From positions 62,001 to 126,000 of the forward strand of contig NZ_JGYQ01000016.1 of assembly GCF_000741535.1 (NCBI RefSeq): 64,000 bases of DNA, given 5' to 3'. A model generated the notes under the pieces. The model did no database searches, was not told the origin of the DNA, and saw only the letters and a list, made by a program, of their open reading frames with translations. Position numbers and translations under genes: made by a program. Origin of the DNA: Bifidobacterium boum. GTDB taxonomy: Bacteria; Actinomycetota; Actinomycetes; Actinomycetales; Bifidobacteriaceae. Below, piece by piece: positions 1 to 11,819 of the stretch. Each line of letters opens with the position of its first letter. Position 1 is the first letter of the stretch.

Positions 1-893
1 TCCATCAGCGCCTGTCGAATGTCAAGGGCGATGGATTCCGTCGCCGCGCTCAGACTGGAAATATCAGGGCCGTTTTTCGCGATGAATCGCGATACGGTCA
101 CGAGCACGTTACCTTTCGTACCTTTGAACACGGTTCGTAAATCGTGCGCTTCCGCACCTTGCCACCCGTATCCTGGAGACAGGATCGGACCGGTGAACTG
201 TGCGGGATCGATACCGCTTTCATCAATCCACTGGCCGATGGTCGCGCCGATGATCAAACCGACCGATCCCATGCCAGCGGACTTGTCATTGAACTTCTGA
301 GCGGTACTGGCGATACCGTAGGCAACGGTTTTGCCTTGATACTCGCCCTTCTGACGGATGGCGGTCTGCAAACTCGCCCCTTCGGGATTCGAAGTCAGCG
401 AAGCCACGAACACGCCACGCCCGTTGTCAAGCGCTTCATCAATCAATCCGCTCAGTGAACGCGCCCCATAGTATGGCAGCAGGGTGATTGCGTCAGCGAG
501 CAATGGAGCCCCCGGTTTGAAATACGCGTCGGCCAGCGCGGAAATGGTGGTCGGCAGCCCTCCGTGCAGGCAATCCACGATGGTGATGATGCCCATCTGC
601 CTCGCAGCGAACAGTACGCGTTCCAGCGCGGCGATGCCTTTCGAACCGTAGCGTTCGAACATGGATGATTGGAATTTGACGGCAGCGGCGCGTCCATTCG
701 CGGCTTGCAGCATGCGCATGGAGAACATTTCCGCGCCGCTGGCGTCAACATTGTAGCCCCAGTCGGTCAAAAGTTTGCGATGAGGATCGATGCCTATGCA
801 TAGTGGACCGTAATTGTCCATGGAAATGCGTAGACGCAGACCGAAGTCCGACCGCATCGCGGCGATTTCATTTGGGCTGGGGCTGGTACTCAT
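1..893 (-). CDS. pyrF: Orotidine 5'-phosphate decarboxylase, type 2, 3' end cut by window
   Basis: Decarboxylates OMP to UMP, the last step of pyrimidine synthesis. The frame opens [20 protein letters not shown] and stays open for 297 codons to the left edge, where it is cut. Segments typical of the actinobacterial type 2 family are visible: a GIDPH stretch near residue 40, a [13 protein letters not shown] stretch, DCLHGG, and a late [10 protein letters not shown] segment. The ATG overlaps the carB stop by four bases (ATGA), so it is translationally coupled to carB and is the distal gene of the pyrimidine block. The C-terminus is not visible. Confidence 0.93.
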   Translation of the reverse strand, partial: MSTSPSPNEIAAMRSDFGLRLRISMDNYGPLCIGIDPHRKLLTDWGYNVDASGAEMFSMRMLQAANGRAAAVKFQSSMFERYGSKGIAALERVLFAARQMGIITIVDCLHGGLPTTISALADAYFKPGAPLLADAITLLPYYGARSLSGLIDEALDNGRGVFVASLTSNPEGASLQTAIRQKGEYQGKTVAYGIASTAQKFNDKSAGMGSVGLIIGATIGQWIDESGIDPAQFTGPILSPGYGWQGAEAHDLRTVFKGTKGNVLVTVSRFIAKNGPDISSLSAATESIALDIRQALM

Positions 894-3800
894 TGGTTGT
901 CACGCTTCTCGATGGCGAACAGTTGCTGGGCATGCTCCTGGATGCTCATCACCTGATAGTCGTTCTTCTTGACAGCCTCGATAGCCATGAGCACTGCCGA
1001 GAACTCCGTCATGGTGGTGAACTGGGGCAGGTCCGCCGCAATGGCAGCGGCGCGAATCGAATAGCCGTCAGCTCGTGAGCCGCGGGAATTCGGCGTGTTC
1101 AGCACCATATCGATGGTGCCGTCTTCGATGAGTTCGACAACATTCTTGCCGACACTGCCCGGGGCGTGGACGACATGGGTTTGCGCGTTGCCGTCCCCGT
1201 CGAGACGGGTGGACAGTTTGTCAACGATCTTGGATTCGATGCCGTACCGGCGCAACACGGATGCCGTGCCTTCGGTCGCCCAGATCTTGAAGCCGAGTTC
1301 GACCAGACGGCTGGCGAACAGGGGCAGCTGACGCTTGTCCATATCGTTGACCGAGATGAACACGTTACCGCCGGTGGGCAGGCCGCCGTCGTACGCCGCA
1401 AGCTGGCTCTTGGCGAACGCGTGCGGGAAGTCACGGTCGAAGCCCATGACTTCACCGGTCGAACGCATTTCCGGACCGAGCAGAATGTCAACCGTGCGGC
1501 CTACAGGTGTGCGGAACCGCTTGAACGGCAGGACGGATTCCTTGACCGCCACCTGCTGTCCGGGATGAATGTCACCACCGTCACCCTTCGGCAGCAGCAG
1601 CCCGTTGGCACGCTGTTGGGCGATGGTTTCGCCAACCATGATGCGGGCCGCAGCCTTGGCGAGGGACACACCCGTAGCTTTGGACGCGAACGGGACGGTA
1701 CGCGAGGCGCGTGGGTTCGCTTCGATAACGTACAGCGTGTTGGCCATGAACGCGTACTGCACGTTGATCAGGCCGCGCACACCGCAGCCCTTGGCGATGG
1801 CATACGTGCCTTCACGCAGGCGACGGATCTGATCATCGCTCAGCGTGCTCGGCGGCAGAGTGCATGCCGCGTCACCTGAATGCACACCGGCCTCCTCGAT
1901 ATGCTCCATGATGCCGCCGATATACAGTTCTTCGCCGTCGAACAAAGCGTCCACGTCGATTTCAATGGCGTCTTGCAGGAACTTATCGATGAGCAGCGGG
2001 GAGGGAAGACGCCCAGAGACGACCATGTCGGCTTTCGCCTCGTTGAGCGCTCGGCTGACATACTTCTCCAGCTGGTCGTCGTCGTACACGATTTCCATGC
2101 CGCGACCGCCGAGCACATAGCTCGGACGGACCAGCACCGGGTAGCCGATGTTGTGCGCGGCTTCACGTGCCTCGTCCAAACTCAGGGCGGTTCCATAGCG
2201 CGGCGCGTTCATATGCTCCTTGCGCAACACTTCACCGAACAGCTCACGGTTTTCAGCCAGATCGATGGATTCCGGCGATGTACCCAGAATCGGGACGCCC
2301 GCAGCCTTGAGTCGCGCCGCCAAGGACAGCGGGGTCTGGCCGCCGAGCTGGACGATCACACCCTTGACCGGCCCCATCTTCTTCTCGGCCTCGTAGATCT
2401 CGAGCACATCTTCGAAGGTCAGCGGCTCGAAATACAGCCGGTCGGACATGTCGTAATCGGTGGACACGGTTTCCGGGTTGCAGTTGACCATGATGGTGTC
2501 ATAGTCTTTGCCCAGCTCCTGGACAGCATGCACGCAAGTGTAATCGAACTCAATGCCCTGACCGATGCGGTTCGGACCAGAGCCGAGAATGATCACGGCT
2601 TCACGATCGCGTGTACGCAGTTCGGACTCATCGGCGTAGCAGGAGTAATAGTACGGTGTCGCCGCATCGAATTCCGCGGCGCACGTGTCCACAGTCTTGT
2701 ACACCGGACGGATACCGTAGCTCCAACGCAATTCGCGGATGGTGTTCTCACCTTCATCCCCAAGCCCGCGCAGATGCGCGATCTGCACGTCGGAGAAACC
2801 GGTCTGCTTCGCCTTGCGCAGCATGCGTGCGGACAAGGTTTCGGCATGCTTGATGTCCATGGCGGTGCGGTTGATCAGGGCGAACTGTTCAAGGAACCAC
2901 GGGTCGATCTTGGTGGCCTCATACAGCTGCTCGACACTGGCTCCGCCCCACAGCGCCCGCATAATCTGCAGGTAGCGCTGTTCGGTCGGAATCTTCGCTT
3001 GCTCGAGCAGCTGCTCGACCTCCTGGCTGTCAGGCTTGTCGCCATCCCAGTTGAAGCCGGTGTGGCGCTTGTCGATGGAACGCATCGCCTTGCCAAGGGA
3101 CTCTTGGAAGTTGCCGCCCAAAGCCATGGCTTCACCCACGGATTTCATGGACGTGGTCAGCGTGGTATCGGCACCCGGGAACTTCTCGAACGCGAAACGC
3201 GGCACCTTGGTGACCACGTAGTCGATAGTCGGTTCAAAAGAGGCCGGCGTAGACTTCGTGATATCGTTCTGGATTTCGTCAAGCGTATACCCCAGGGCAA
3301 GCTTCGTGGCGATTTTAGCGATCGGGAAGCCCGTGGCTTTCGACGCGAGCGCGGAAGAACGGGAGACACGCGGATTCATTTCGATGACGATGATGCGGCC
3401 AGTCTTGGGGTGGATGGCGAACTGGATGTTGCAGCCGCCCGTGTCAACGCCCACACCACGGATGATGGCGATACCGATGTCACGCAGCTTCTGGTATTCA
3501 CGGTCGGTGAGCGTGAAGGATGGCGCCACAGTGATGGAATCGCCGGTGTGCACGCCGACCGGATCGACATTCTCGATCGGGCAGACGACCACCACGTTGT
3601 CTTTCCGGTCGCGCATCAGTTCGAGCTCGAATTCCTTCCAGCCTTCGATGCCTTCCTCGAGCAGCACCTCGTCGGTCGGGGAATAATGCAGACCGGCACC
3701 GGCGATACGGTGCAGCTCTTCCTCGTTATGGGCGATGCCTGAGCCCAAACCGCCCATGGTGAAGGACGGTCGGACAACAATCGGGTATCCGAGTTCGGCG

Positions 3801-4276
3801 ACGATATCATCGACTTCCTTCATGGAATGGGCGATGGCGGAGCGAGCCGATTCAGCGCCGCAACTGTCGACGACTTTCTTGAACAGTTCACGATCCTCAC
3901 CACGGTCGATGGCTTCGAGGGACGCACCGATAAGCTCGACATGGTACTTGTCGAGGATTCCCGCCTCACCGAGCGCGACAGCCGCGTTCAACGCGGTCTG
4001 GCCGCCGAGGGTCGGCAGCAGTGCGTCAGGACGTTCCTTGGCAATGATCTTCTCGAGAATCGGAGTGGCGATCGGCTCGATATACGTGGCATCCGCCATC
4101 TCCGGATCGGTCATGATGGTCGCCGGGTTGGAGTTGACGAGGATGACGCGAATACCTTCTTCGCGCAGCACGCGGCACGCCTGAGTGCCGGAGTAGTCGA
4201 ATTCGGCGGCCTGCCCGATGACGATCGGGCCGGAGCCGATAACCATGACGGATTTGATATCGGTGCGCTTAGGCAT
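890..4276 (-). CDS. carB: Carbamoyl-phosphate synthase large subunit
   Basis: Makes carbamoyl phosphate from bicarbonate, ATP and ammonia passed from CarA, feeding both arginine and pyrimidine synthesis. The protein is 1128 residues, close to the usual ~1070-1130. It starts [20 protein letters not shown], the classic N-terminus, and shows the two internally homologous halves, each with an ATP-grasp domain (GSGPIVIGQ in the first half, GSGPNRIGQ in the second), followed by a C-terminal regulatory domain. A longer open frame runs upstream, but the start chosen here overlaps the carA stop by eight bases (ATGCCTAA) and matches the family N-terminus. Confidence 0.98.
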   Translation of the reverse strand: MPKRTDIKSVMVIGSGPIVIGQAAEFDYSGTQACRVLREEGIRVILVNSNPATIMTDPEMADATYIEPIATPILEKIIAKERPDALLPTLGGQTALNAAVALGEAGILDKYHVELIGASLEAIDRGEDRELFKKVVDSCGAESARSAIAHSMKEVDDIVAELGYPIVVRPSFTMGGLGSGIAHNEEELHRIAGAGLHYSPTDEVLLEEGIEGWKEFELELMRDRKDNVVVVCPIENVDPVGVHTGDSITVAPSFTLTDREYQKLRDIGIAIIRGVGVDTGGCNIQFAIHPKTGRIIVIEMNPRVSRSSALASKATGFPIAKIATKLALGYTLDEIQNDITKSTPASFEPTIDYVVTKVPRFAFEKFPGADTTLTTSMKSVGEAMALGGNFQESLGKAMRSIDKRHTGFNWDGDKPDSQEVEQLLEQAKIPTEQRYLQIMRALWGGASVEQLYEATKIDPWFLEQFALINRTAMDIKHAETLSARMLRKAKQTGFSDVQIAHLRGLGDEGENTIRELRWSYGIRPVYKTVDTCAAEFDAATPYYYSCYADESELRTRDREAVIILGSGPNRIGQGIEFDYTCVHAVQELGKDYDTIMVNCNPETVSTDYDMSDRLYFEPLTFEDVLEIYEAEKKMGPVKGVIVQLGGQTPLSLAARLKAAGVPILGTSPESIDLAENRELFGEVLRKEHMNAPRYGTALSLDEAREAAHNIGYPVLVRPSYVLGGRGMEIVYDDDQLEKYVSRALNEAKADMVVSGRLPSPLLIDKFLQDAIEIDVDALFDGEELYIGGIMEHIEEAGVHSGDAACTLPPSTLSDDQIRRLREGTYAIAKGCGVRGLINVQYAFMANTLYVIEANPRASRTVPFASKATGVSLAKAAARIMVGETIAQQRANGLLLPKGDGGDIHPGQQVAVKESVLPFKRFRTPVGRTVDILLGPEMRSTGEVMGFDRDFPHAFAKSQLAAYDGGLPTGGNVFISVNDMDKRQLPLFASRLVELGFKIWATEGTASVLRRYGIESKIVDKLSTRLDGDGNAQTHVVHAPGSVGKNVVELIEDGTIDMVLNTPNSRGSRADGYSIRAAAIAADLPQFTTMTEFSAVLMAIEAVKKNDYQVMSIQEHAQQLFAIEKRDNQ

Positions 4277-5489
4277 GGGCGTTTTCCTCCTTGGCGGAAC
4301 GCATGAGCTCAACAAAACGGTCGAAGAGGTAGGCGGCATCATGCGGGCCGGCCGCGGCCTCGGGATGGTACTGCACCGAGAACGCCGGAATGTCCACGCA
4401 TTGCAGGCCTTCAACAACGTTATCGTTCAAATCGACGTGGGAGACGAACACCTTGCCGTACTTGCCGTTGTCGAATGGCGCATCCACGCGCTCGCCGATC
4501 GGCGCATCAACCGCAAAACCATGGTTGTGCGCGGTGATTTCGACTTTGCCTGTCGTCACATCCTTGACCGGCTGGTTCACGCCGCGATGACCGAACTTGA
4601 GTTTGTATGTGCCGAATCCGAGCGCCCTGCCGAGCAGCTGGTTGCCGAAGCATATGCCGAAGAACGGGTAGCCCGCGTCCAACACTTGACGGAGCAGATT
4701 GACTTCGGGGTCGGCTTGTTCCGGATCGCCCGGACCGTTGGAGAAGAACACGCCATCAGGATTGAGCGCCTTGAGCTGCTCAAACGTGATGGTTGACGGC
4801 ACGACATGCACGCGGCAGCCGCGCTCGGCCATACGATGTGGTGTCATGCCTTTGATACCCAGATCAACGGCGGCGACGGTGAACAGTGGTTCTTTGCCCT
4901 CATACTCCCCGCACGGCTCAATCGTGTAGGTATGTTCGGTGCTGACCTCGTCGTACAGGCTCATGCCTTTCATCTGCGGGATCCCACGCACTTCGTCAAG
5001 CATTGACGACACGGTGCGTGTTTTACCCGTCCCGGTATCAACCAGGCCTTCGCCTGAGAAGATGCCAGCGCGCATGACACCCGCGGAACGCAAATGGCGT
5101 ACCAACTTGCGGGTGTCGATGTGGCTGATGCCGACGATACCGTTGTCGGACAAATCGTCGTCAAGACTGCCTGTTGCGCGCCAGTTGCTCACGTTCGGAC
5201 TGGGGTCGCGCACGACGTATCCGGCGACCCAGATACGGGAGGATTCCGGGTCCTCCTTGTTGATTCCGGTGTTTCCGATATGCGGGAACGTCTGTACCAC
5301 AATCTGGCGATCGTAGCTGGGGTCTGTCAACGTCTCCTGATATCCGGTCATGCCGGTTGTGAAGACGATTTCCCCGTGGGTCGTACCGATTGCGCCGTAA
5401 GGCTCACCGACATACACTTGCCCGTCTTCAAGGACAAGGACTGCGTCTTCAAGTGAGAAATCCACGGCTTCGGAATCGTTCTGGTTCAC
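4269..5489 (-). CDS. carA: Carbamoyl-phosphate synthase small (glutaminase) subunit
   Basis: Glutamine-hydrolysing partner of CarB; ammonia is tunnelled to the large subunit. It has an N-terminal small-subunit domain ([19 protein letters not shown]) and a C-terminal class I glutamine amidotransferase with the nucleophile-elbow Cys in [12 protein letters not shown] and the catalytic His in QYHPEA. About 406 residues. The GTG at 5489 follows a strong AAGGGGG ribosome site at better spacing than the TTG one codon earlier, so GTG is preferred. It lies 78 bases after nusB with no clear terminator between them, so the whole efp-to-pyrF block may be one transcript. Confidence 0.97.
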   Translation of the reverse strand: MNQNDSEAVDFSLEDAVLVLEDGQVYVGEPYGAIGTTHGEIVFTTGMTGYQETLTDPSYDRQIVVQTFPHIGNTGINKEDPESSRIWVAGYVVRDPSPNVSNWRATGSLDDDLSDNGIVGISHIDTRKLVRHLRSAGVMRAGIFSGEGLVDTGTGKTRTVSSMLDEVRGIPQMKGMSLYDEVSTEHTYTIEPCGEYEGKEPLFTVAAVDLGIKGMTPHRMAERGCRVHVVPSTITFEQLKALNPDGVFFSNGPGDPEQADPEVNLLRQVLDAGYPFFGICFGNQLLGRALGFGTYKLKFGHRGVNQPVKDVTTGKVEITAHNHGFAVDAPIGERVDAPFDNGKYGKVFVSHVDLNDNVVEGLQCVDIPAFSVQYHPEAAAGPHDAAYLFDRFVELMRSAKEENAHA

Positions 5490-5567
5490 CAAAACCCCCT
5501 TATTCTATGGGTATTCGTACCAAGGATACCGGCCGGCTGGGACTCTCACACCGGCCGATGTCCGATG

Positions 5568-6182
5568 TCAGTTCGTCGTGTGCTGGTCTTGTGGCGATTC
5601 TTGCTGCGAATCGACCGGTCCGTCCGGCCGATCGGGAACTTCCGGAACGCCATCCCCGGAAGTATCGTCAGCCCCGTCCGATTCGGCAGGCGGATCGCCG
5701 GCTTGGTCTGTCGATGCCGCCAATGCTTGTGCCTGCTCATTTTCACGCTGCTTGGCGAGTTCGGCTTGATGGGCCAAATGCTCATCCTTGACGGAGCAGA
5801 TAGCGCTGAGCAGACCGTGGATGAAGGATGTCGAGCTTTCATCGCTCAACGTTTTGGCAAGACTGATAGCCTCGTCGATGGCGACTTTGTCCGGCACGTC
5901 GTCGTTGTACAGGATCTCCCATGCGGCGATGCGCAGTACGTTGCGATCGACCACTGCCATACGTTTGACTTTCCAGCCGGTGGAATGTTCGTCGAGCAGA
6001 TGGTCGATTTCACCGCGATGCTCGGCGACGCCACGGACAATGTCGATAGCGTAATCAGGAAGCGGCGTCTGGGTGCCCGGATTGGCGATGCGCTCAGCAA
6101 GAAGGGACAGGATATCCTGTCCCTTCTCGTCCGCTTCGTACAACGTGTTCAGAGCCCTCTTGCGGGCGGTGGAACGTGCCAT
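5568..6182 (-). CDS. nusB: Transcription antitermination factor NusB
   Basis: RNA-binding partner of NusE (S10) in antitermination on rRNA operons. The N-terminal all-helical NusB domain covers about residues 1-145 (MARSTARKRALNTLYEADEK ... VPDKVAIDEAISLAKTLSDE ... FIHGLLSAI). The last ~55 residues are an acidic, Pro/Asp/Ser-rich tail that most NusB proteins lack, probably disordered. It lies 20 bases downstream of efp, the usual efp-nusB pairing in actinobacteria. Confidence 0.96.
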   Translation of the reverse strand: MARSTARKRALNTLYEADEKGQDILSLLAERIANPGTQTPLPDYAIDIVRGVAEHRGEIDHLLDEHSTGWKVKRMAVVDRNVLRIAAWEILYNDDVPDKVAIDEAISLAKTLSDESSTSFIHGLLSAICSVKDEHLAHQAELAKQRENEQAQALAASTDQAGDPPAESDGADDTSGDGVPEVPDRPDGPVDSQQESPQDQHTTN

Positions 6183-6202
6183 GAAGCCTCAAATCCTCGC
6201 TC

Positions 6203-6766
6203 TCAGTTCTCACGACCGAGGTAGGAGCCGTCGCGCGTGTCGACCTTGACCTTCTCGCCTTCGTTGATGAACAGCGGAACCTGGATCTCTGCACCGGTCT
6301 CGACGGTCGCAGGCTTGGTGCCAGCGTTGGAGCGGTTGCCCTGCAGGCCCGGCTCGGTGTGCGTGATGGTCAGAATGACGGAAGCCGGCAGTTCGACGCT
6401 CAGCGGGGTGCCGTCATGGAAGCTCACGATGCAGTCGGTACCTTCGAGCAGATACTTGCTCTGCTCACCGATGAGTTCCTTCGGAATCATGATCTGATCG
6501 TACGTGGTCATATCCATGAACACGTAATTGTCGCCGTCCTCGTAGGAATACTGGAGGGTGCGGTTGTCTACGGTCTCGAATTCCATCTTCATGCCGGCGT
6601 TGAAGGTCTTGTCAACGATCTTGCCCGACAGGACGTTCTTGATGGTGGTGCGCACGAAAGCGGGTCCCTTGCCCGGCTTGACGTGCTGGAACTTAATGAC
6701 CTGCCACAGCTGGCCGTCGAGATTCAGAACAGAGCCGTTCTTGATGTCATTGGTAGTTTGTGCCAC
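6203..6766 (-). CDS. efp: Elongation factor P
   Basis: Relieves ribosome stalling at polyproline stretches. The 187-residue protein has the three beta-barrel domains of the family. The tip loop that reaches the peptidyl-transferase centre reads KPGKGPA with Lys33 at its apex, so it carries the palindromic PGKGP. In the actinobacterial EF-P subfamily this loop is reported to work with an unmodified lysine, and no EF-P modification gene (epmA, earP or ymfI type) is seen nearby. The start is GTG, preceded by an AGGTG ribosome site. Confidence 0.98.
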   Translation of the reverse strand: MAQTTNDIKNGSVLNLDGQLWQVIKFQHVKPGKGPAFVRTTIKNVLSGKIVDKTFNAGMKMEFETVDNRTLQYSYEDGDNYVFMDMTTYDQIMIPKELIGEQSKYLLEGTDCIVSFHDGTPLSVELPASVILTITHTEPGLQGNRSNAGTKPATVETGAEIQVPLFINEGEKVKVDTRDGSYLGREN

Positions 6767-6938
6767 GTGTATTCACCTATTCTTCAGTTACTTGAGGCAA
6801 TACAAAAAATGCCTTGCCTATTATGCCACAACGAGTTGACCGGGAAACCGGCGCGATTCATCTTGCTGACTGGTTGGCGCCGTGTCCTGCCACAAGTATC
6901 GTCATGGGAGCTGACGCGTGTCTTGTGTCGGTTGTGTT

Positions 6939-7985
6939 TTAGAAGGCGGACGGGCCTTGCCCTGCGACGAGGAAGGATTCGTCGATATCCGCGATTCGGG
7001 ACACGCCAGCCGAGTTCATGGTGTGAGCGAGTTCATCGGTGATGCGCTCAATCATGTTCGCAATGCCGTCTTCTCCCCCAGCGGCCGCCGCCCACTGAAT
7101 CGGCCGTCCCAAACCGACCGCATTCGCGCCAAGCGCCAAGGCGCGGAACACATCGCCGCCGGTGCGGATGCCTGTGTCGGCGAAAATCTCAACATCAGGT
7201 CCGAGTGCGCGGCGGATACGCGGCAGAGCGTATGCCACTGGCACGACGCCGTCAACCTGGCGTCGCCCGTGATTGGACACCATCACGCCGGCTGCGCCTG
7301 CGTTCATGGCGGTCACGGCATCCTCGGGTCGCATCACGCCTTTGACATATACGGGAAGTCCCGAAATCTCCTTGAGCCACTGGATGTCCTTCGGCGTGAT
7401 GGATGTCGCGAGGTTGAGCGTCCAATCGGTCATATGCATCTTCGGGAAATTGCCGCTGGCTCCTTCCCATGTGCCGTCGATGCCGTTACGGAATCCGAAG
7501 TCGCGACGATATCCCGGACAGTCCAGTGTCAGCATCAGCGCTTTGGCGCCGGATGCCACGGACCGTTCCACGAAACCTTCCGACACCTTACGATTGTCGA
7601 ACAAGTAGACCTGCTGCCACCAATCGCCTTGCGCCTCAGCTGCGAAATGCTCTACGGGCTCTGACGCATTGGTCGGGTAGACGATGAACGTGCCGGCACG
7701 ATGCATGCCGTTTTGTGACGTGATTTCACCATTCTTGCTGGCAAGACGATGGTATGCGGTCGGGGCGCCGAACACCGGGGTGGCGATGGTGCGTCCGCCT
7801 ACCGTGACAGATGTGTCGATGTCGGCGACGTTATGGAACATTCTCGGCAGGATGCCGTATCGGCGCCATGCCAACGTATCAATATCATGCTGACCGCCGT
7901 CGATGTCGGCGTTGCCGTCTTCGTATTGCAGGCCGGCTGCGGTCATATGTGCCGTTGCTTGTGCGTGTATGGCGTTCCAATCCAT
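6939..7985 (-). CDS. FMN-dependent alpha-hydroxy-acid oxidase/dehydrogenase family protein
   Basis: TIM-barrel flavoenzyme of the lactate oxidase, glycolate oxidase and L-lactate dehydrogenase (LldD) superfamily. It has 348 residues. Visible hallmarks are the early RMFHNVADIDTS and GAPTAYHRLASKNGE segments, a VYVKGVM strand, the catalytic-His segment SNHGRRQVDG, and the C-terminal FMN-phosphate segment IFADTGIRTGGDVFRALALGANAVGLGRP. The usual second glycine of SNHGGRQ is arginine here. It stands alone between efp and tuf with a GAGAGGAC ribosome site. The substrate cannot be told from sequence; lactate or another 2-hydroxy acid is possible, as is an isopentenyl-diphosphate isomerase-like role. 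Confidence 0.85.
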   Translation of the reverse strand: MDWNAIHAQATAHMTAAGLQYEDGNADIDGGQHDIDTLAWRRYGILPRMFHNVADIDTSVTVGGRTIATPVFGAPTAYHRLASKNGEITSQNGMHRAGTFIVYPTNASEPVEHFAAEAQGDWWQQVYLFDNRKVSEGFVERSVASGAKALMLTLDCPGYRRDFGFRNGIDGTWEGASGNFPKMHMTDWTLNLATSITPKDIQWLKEISGLPVYVKGVMRPEDAVTAMNAGAAGVMVSNHGRRQVDGVVPVAYALPRIRRALGPDVEIFADTGIRTGGDVFRALALGANAVGLGRPIQWAAAAGGEDGIANMIERITDELAHTMNSAGVSRIADIDESFLVAGQGPSAF

Positions 7986-8213
7986 GTCGTTGTCCTCTCC
8001 GGTTGATTCGTTATGCCGACGGTGCGGAATCCTGCCGTCTTCTATGGTTGTGTAATGGGAACCTTAGATGCTGGGGATGAAGTGTCGGCGGGACGTTCCG
8101 GGATACGGCCGGCATGCGTTATCGCTGTTTTCGATAGCGGGTATTCGAGGCGTTGATGCGCTTGAAAGATGGAATGGTGACCAGCACAAGCAGACATGGA
8201 CATGGTAATGAGA

Positions 8214-8243
8214 AACGCCCCCGAGGATAACCTCAGGGGCGTT
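8214..8243 (-). terminator. Intrinsic terminator of tuf / str operon
   Basis: Near-perfect 13-bp GC-rich stem with a 4-base loop (AACGCCCCTGAGG on the minus strand), followed on the minus strand by a TTTCT run. It lies 43 bases past the tuf stop. A second small hairpin (8245-8259) sits between it and tuf. Confidence 0.85.
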
Positions 8244-8285
8244 CACGCTAGGTTAGCGTATCAGGAAGTACCTGCGATGCGCAGA

Positions 8286-9485
8286 CTACTCGATGATCTT
8301 GGTCACACGACCGGAGCCGACGGTGTGGCCGCCTTCGCGGACTGCGAAGGTGAGGCCCTCTTCCATGGCGACCGGCTGGATCAGCTCGACCGTGAAGGTC
8401 GCGTGATCGCCAGGCTGGACCATCTCAACGCCTTCCGGCAGAGTGATCACGCCGGTGACGTCGGTGGTGCGGAAGTAGAACTGCGGACGGTAGTTCGAGA
8501 AGAACGGCGAGTGACGGCCGCCTTCGTCCTTGGTCAGGACGTAGACTTCGCCTTCGAACTTGTGGTGCGGGGTCACGGTGCCCGGAGCAGCCACGACCTG
8601 GCCACGCTCGACCTGGTCACGGTTGATGCCACGGAGCAGCAGACCGGTGTTGTCGCCAGCCTCGGCCTCGTCCATCTGCTTGTGGAAGGTCTCGATGGAG
8701 GTGACGGTGGTCGCCTGGGTGTCGCGAAGACCGACGATCTCCACGTTGGAGTTCACCGGGAGCTTACCGCGCTCAACACGACCGGTCACCACGGTGCCAC
8801 GGCCGGAGATGGTGAAGACATCTTCGATCGGCATCAGGAACGGCTTGTCGAGATCGTGGACCGGGGTCGGGATGTACTCGTCGACGGCATCCATAAGATC
8901 CTTGATGGTCTGGACCCACTTCTCGTGATCCGGAGCGTCGTCGTGCAGGGCGCCGTACGCGGAGGTACGGATGACCGGGCAGTCACGGTCGAAGCCGTTC
9001 TCGTCGAGGAGGTCGCGGACCTCTTCTTCGACGAGGTCGATCAGCTCTTCGTCGTCAACCATATCGCACTTGTTCAGAGCGACCAGGATGCGCGGCACGC
9101 CGACCTGACGAGCGAGCAGCACGTGCTCGCGGGTCTGAGCCATCGGGCCGTCGGTGGCGGCCACAACGAGGATGGCGCCATCCATCTGAGCAGCGCCGGT
9201 GATCATGTTCTTCACGAAGTCGGCGTGGCCAGGGCAGTCCACGTGAGCGTAGTGGCGCTTCGCGGTCTGGTACTCGATGTGGGCGATGTTGATGGTGATA
9301 CCACGCTGCTTCTCTTCAGGAGCGGCGTCGATCTGGTCGAAGTCATATTCCGGGTTGAGATCCGGATACTCCTCGTGCAGCACCTTGGAGATGGCGGCGG
9401 TCAGGGTCGTCTTGCCGTGATCGACGTGGCCGATGGTGCCGATGTTAACGTGCGGCTTAGTACGCTCGTACTTTTCCTTTGCCAT
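8286..9485 (-). CDS. tuf: Elongation factor Tu
   Basis: GTPase that delivers aminoacyl-tRNA to the ribosome. The 399-residue protein starts [28 protein letters not shown] is the P-loop, DCPGHADF the G3 motif and NKCDMVDD the G4 motif, followed by the two beta-barrel domains. The ATG at 9485 is preceded by an AGGAGG-type ribosome site; a longer in-frame extension upstream does not match the family. Last gene of the str operon, but it has its own leader and promoter (see 9609-9636), as expected for a very highly expressed gene. Confidence 0.99.
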   Translation of the reverse strand: MAKEKYERTKPHVNIGTIGHVDHGKTTLTAAISKVLHEEYPDLNPEYDFDQIDAAPEEKQRGITINIAHIEYQTAKRHYAHVDCPGHADFVKNMITGAAQMDGAILVVAATDGPMAQTREHVLLARQVGVPRILVALNKCDMVDDEELIDLVEEEVRDLLDENGFDRDCPVIRTSAYGALHDDAPDHEKWVQTIKDLMDAVDEYIPTPVHDLDKPFLMPIEDVFTISGRGTVVTGRVERGKLPVNSNVEIVGLRDTQATTVTSIETFHKQMDEAEAGDNTGLLLRGINRDQVERGQVVAAPGTVTPHHKFEGEVYVLTKDEGGRHSPFFSNYRPQFYFRTTDVTGVITLPEGVEMVQPGDHATFTVELIQPVAMEEGLTFAVREGGHTVGSGRVTKIIE

Positions 9486-9608
9486 GTGTGTCCTCCTGGA
9501 CGTCTCGTAGTTTGCCAGCGCGATCTTCGCGCTAAGCACTCGCTACATATTTACTGGGTTTCTGGGTTGTGTGCCACATCAGAGCCCGAACCCAGTCAAC
9601 GCTAGTCT

Positions 9609-9636
9609 ATTCTAGCGCTGACTGGGGACAGGGCAA
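9609..9636 (-). promoter_or_regulatory. Candidate tuf promoter in the fusA-tuf gap
   Basis: On the minus strand a TTGCCC box (9631-9636) and a TAGAAT box (9609-9614) are 16 bases apart in the 171-bp gap between fusA and tuf. A 6-bp inverted repeat, CGCTAG/CTAGCG (9600-9605 and 9612-9617), overlaps the -10 region. This predicts a tuf leader of about 115 nt. Confidence 0.55.
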
Positions 9637-9656
9637 GTCCAATGTGGCTCAGTGTG

Positions 9657-11786
9657 TCACTCGCCGCGCTGGGCCTTGATGATCTCGTCGGAGACGGCCT
9701 TCGGGACCTCTGCGTACGAGTCCATCTGCATGGTGAACATGGCGCGACCCTGCGTCTTGGAGCGCAGATCGCCGATGTAACCGAACATCTCGGACAGCGG
9801 GACCTTCGCGTCGATGACCTTGACACCGGTGGCGTCGGTCATCGACTGGATGGAGCCGCGGCGGGAGTTCAGGTCGCCCATCACGTCGCCCATGTACTCT
9901 TCCGGCGTACGGACTTCCACGGCCATGATCGGCTCGAGGATGACCGGCTTGGCCTTCGGAGCGGCTTCCTTGAAGCACATGGAGCCTGCGATCTTGAACG
10001 CCATTTCCGAGGAATCGACATCGTGGGTCTGGCCATCGGTGACGGTCGCCTTGACGCCGACCACCGGGAAGCCGGCGAGTACGCCGGACTGCATGGCTTC
10101 CTGAACACCAGCATCGATTGCCGGGATGAACTCCTTGGTGATGTGGCCGCCGGTGACCTCGTTGACGAACTCGTAGGTCTTGCCGGAAGCCGGATCGATC
10201 GGCTCGAAGTTCATGAGCACCTTTGCGAACTGGCCGGAACCACCAGTCTGCTTCTTGTGCGTGTACTCCTGGTTCATGACGGCCTTGCGGATGGTCTCGC
10301 GATACGCGACCTGCGGCTTGCCGACATTCGCCTCGACCTTGAACTCGCGACGCATACGGTCGACGATGATGTCGAGCTGAAGCTCACCCATGCCGGAGAT
10401 CAGCGTCTGGCCGGATTCTTCGTCGGTCTTGACGCGGAAGGTCGGATCCTCGTCGGAGAGCTTCGCCAGAGCGATGCTCATCTTCTCCTGATCAGCCTTG
10501 GTCTTCGGCTCCACAGCAACCTCGATCACCGGATCGGGGAAGGTCATGGAGGTCAGGGAGATCGGGTTCTTCTCATCGCACAGCGTATCGCCGGTCGTCA
10601 CGTTCTTGAGGCCCACGAAGGTGTAGATGTTGCCGGCTTCTGCAGCGTCAACCGGGTTCTCCTTGTCGGCGTGCATCTGGAAGATCTTGCCGACGCGTTC
10701 CTTCTTGCCCTTGGTGGAGTCGAGCACAGTATCGCCGGGCTTGACGGAACCGGAGTAGACGCGAACGAACACGAGCTTGCCGTAGAACGGGTGGGTCGAG
10801 ATCTTGAAGACCAGCGCGGAGAACGGATCTTCCATCGTCGGCTTGCGGTCGATTTCCACGGACTCGTCACCAGGCTTGAAGCCCTTGATGGCCGGGATGT
10901 CCTCAGGGCTCGGCAGGTAGTCGACGACTGCATCGAGCATCGGCTGCACGCCCTTGTCCTTGAACGCGGAGCCGCAGGTCACCGGGAACGCCTCACGGGC
11001 GATGGTGAGCTTGCGGATCGCGGTACGGATCTCATCTTCGGACATTTCACCGGATTCGAGGTACTTCTCAAGCAGGTCCTCGTCGGTTTCTGCGCACGCG
11101 TCGAGCAGCTCGGCGCGGTACTGTTCCGCCTTGTCCTTGAGGTCATCCGGGATGTCGACGGTGTCGTAGTGGGCACCGAGATCGTCCTTGACGTCGTTCC
11201 AGACGTATGCCTTCATACGGACCAGGTCGACGACGCCGGCGAAGTCATTCTCAGCACCGATCGGCAGCTGGATGACGAGCGGCTTGACGCCGAGCTTGTC
11301 CTTGATGGTCTGCACGGAGTAGTAGAAATCTGCGCCGAGCTTATCCATCTTGTTGATGAAGCAGATACGCGGAACCGAGTACTTGTCAGCCTGACGCCAC
11401 ACGGTTTCGGACTGCGGTTCCACGCCTTCCTTGCCGTCGAAGACGGCGATGGCGCCATCGAGCACGCGCAGGGAGCGCTCCACCTCAGCGGTGAAGTCCA
11501 CGTGGCCAGGGGTGTCGATGATGTTGATCTGGAACTCATCGTCCACGTCGTGGGTCTGGCGATGCCAGAAGCAGGTGGTTGCAGCGGACTGAATGGTGAT
11601 GCCGCGTTCCTGCTCCTGAGCCATGAAGTCCATCGTCGAAGCGCCATCGTGCGTCTCACCGATCTTGTAGTTCTTGCCGGTGTAGTACAGGATGCGTTCG
11701 GTGGTGGTAGTCTTACCGGCATCGATGTGAGCCATGATGCCGATGTTGCGGACCTTATGCAGGTCGGAAAGCACGTCCAGTGCCAT
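9657..11786 (-). CDS. fusA: Elongation factor G
   Basis: Translocation GTPase. 709 residues; P-loop [15 protein letters not shown] near the N-terminus, DTPGHVDF (G3), NKMDKLGA (G4), then domains II-V, ending in the conserved domain IV/V segments ([17 protein letters not shown] and [14 protein letters not shown]). The start has an AAGGAAC ribosome site. It lies 33 bases downstream of rpsG in the str operon. Confidence 0.99.
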   Translation of the reverse strand: MALDVLSDLHKVRNIGIMAHIDAGKTTTTERILYYTGKNYKIGETHDGASTMDFMAQEQERGITIQSAATTCFWHRQTHDVDDEFQINIIDTPGHVDFTAEVERSLRVLDGAIAVFDGKEGVEPQSETVWRQADKYSVPRICFINKMDKLGADFYYSVQTIKDKLGVKPLVIQLPIGAENDFAGVVDLVRMKAYVWNDVKDDLGAHYDTVDIPDDLKDKAEQYRAELLDACAETDEDLLEKYLESGEMSEDEIRTAIRKLTIAREAFPVTCGSAFKDKGVQPMLDAVVDYLPSPEDIPAIKGFKPGDESVEIDRKPTMEDPFSALVFKISTHPFYGKLVFVRVYSGSVKPGDTVLDSTKGKKERVGKIFQMHADKENPVDAAEAGNIYTFVGLKNVTTGDTLCDEKNPISLTSMTFPDPVIEVAVEPKTKADQEKMSIALAKLSDEDPTFRVKTDEESGQTLISGMGELQLDIIVDRMRREFKVEANVGKPQVAYRETIRKAVMNQEYTHKKQTGGSGQFAKVLMNFEPIDPASGKTYEFVNEVTGGHITKEFIPAIDAGVQEAMQSGVLAGFPVVGVKATVTDGQTHDVDSSEMAFKIAGSMCFKEAAPKAKPVILEPIMAVEVRTPEEYMGDVMGDLNSRRGSIQSMTDATGVKVIDAKVPLSEMFGYIGDLRSKTQGRAMFTMQMDSYAEVPKAVSDEIIKAQRGE

Positions 11787-11819
11787 AAGTGTTCCTTAGC
11801 TCTTGTTCTCTTCAGTCAA

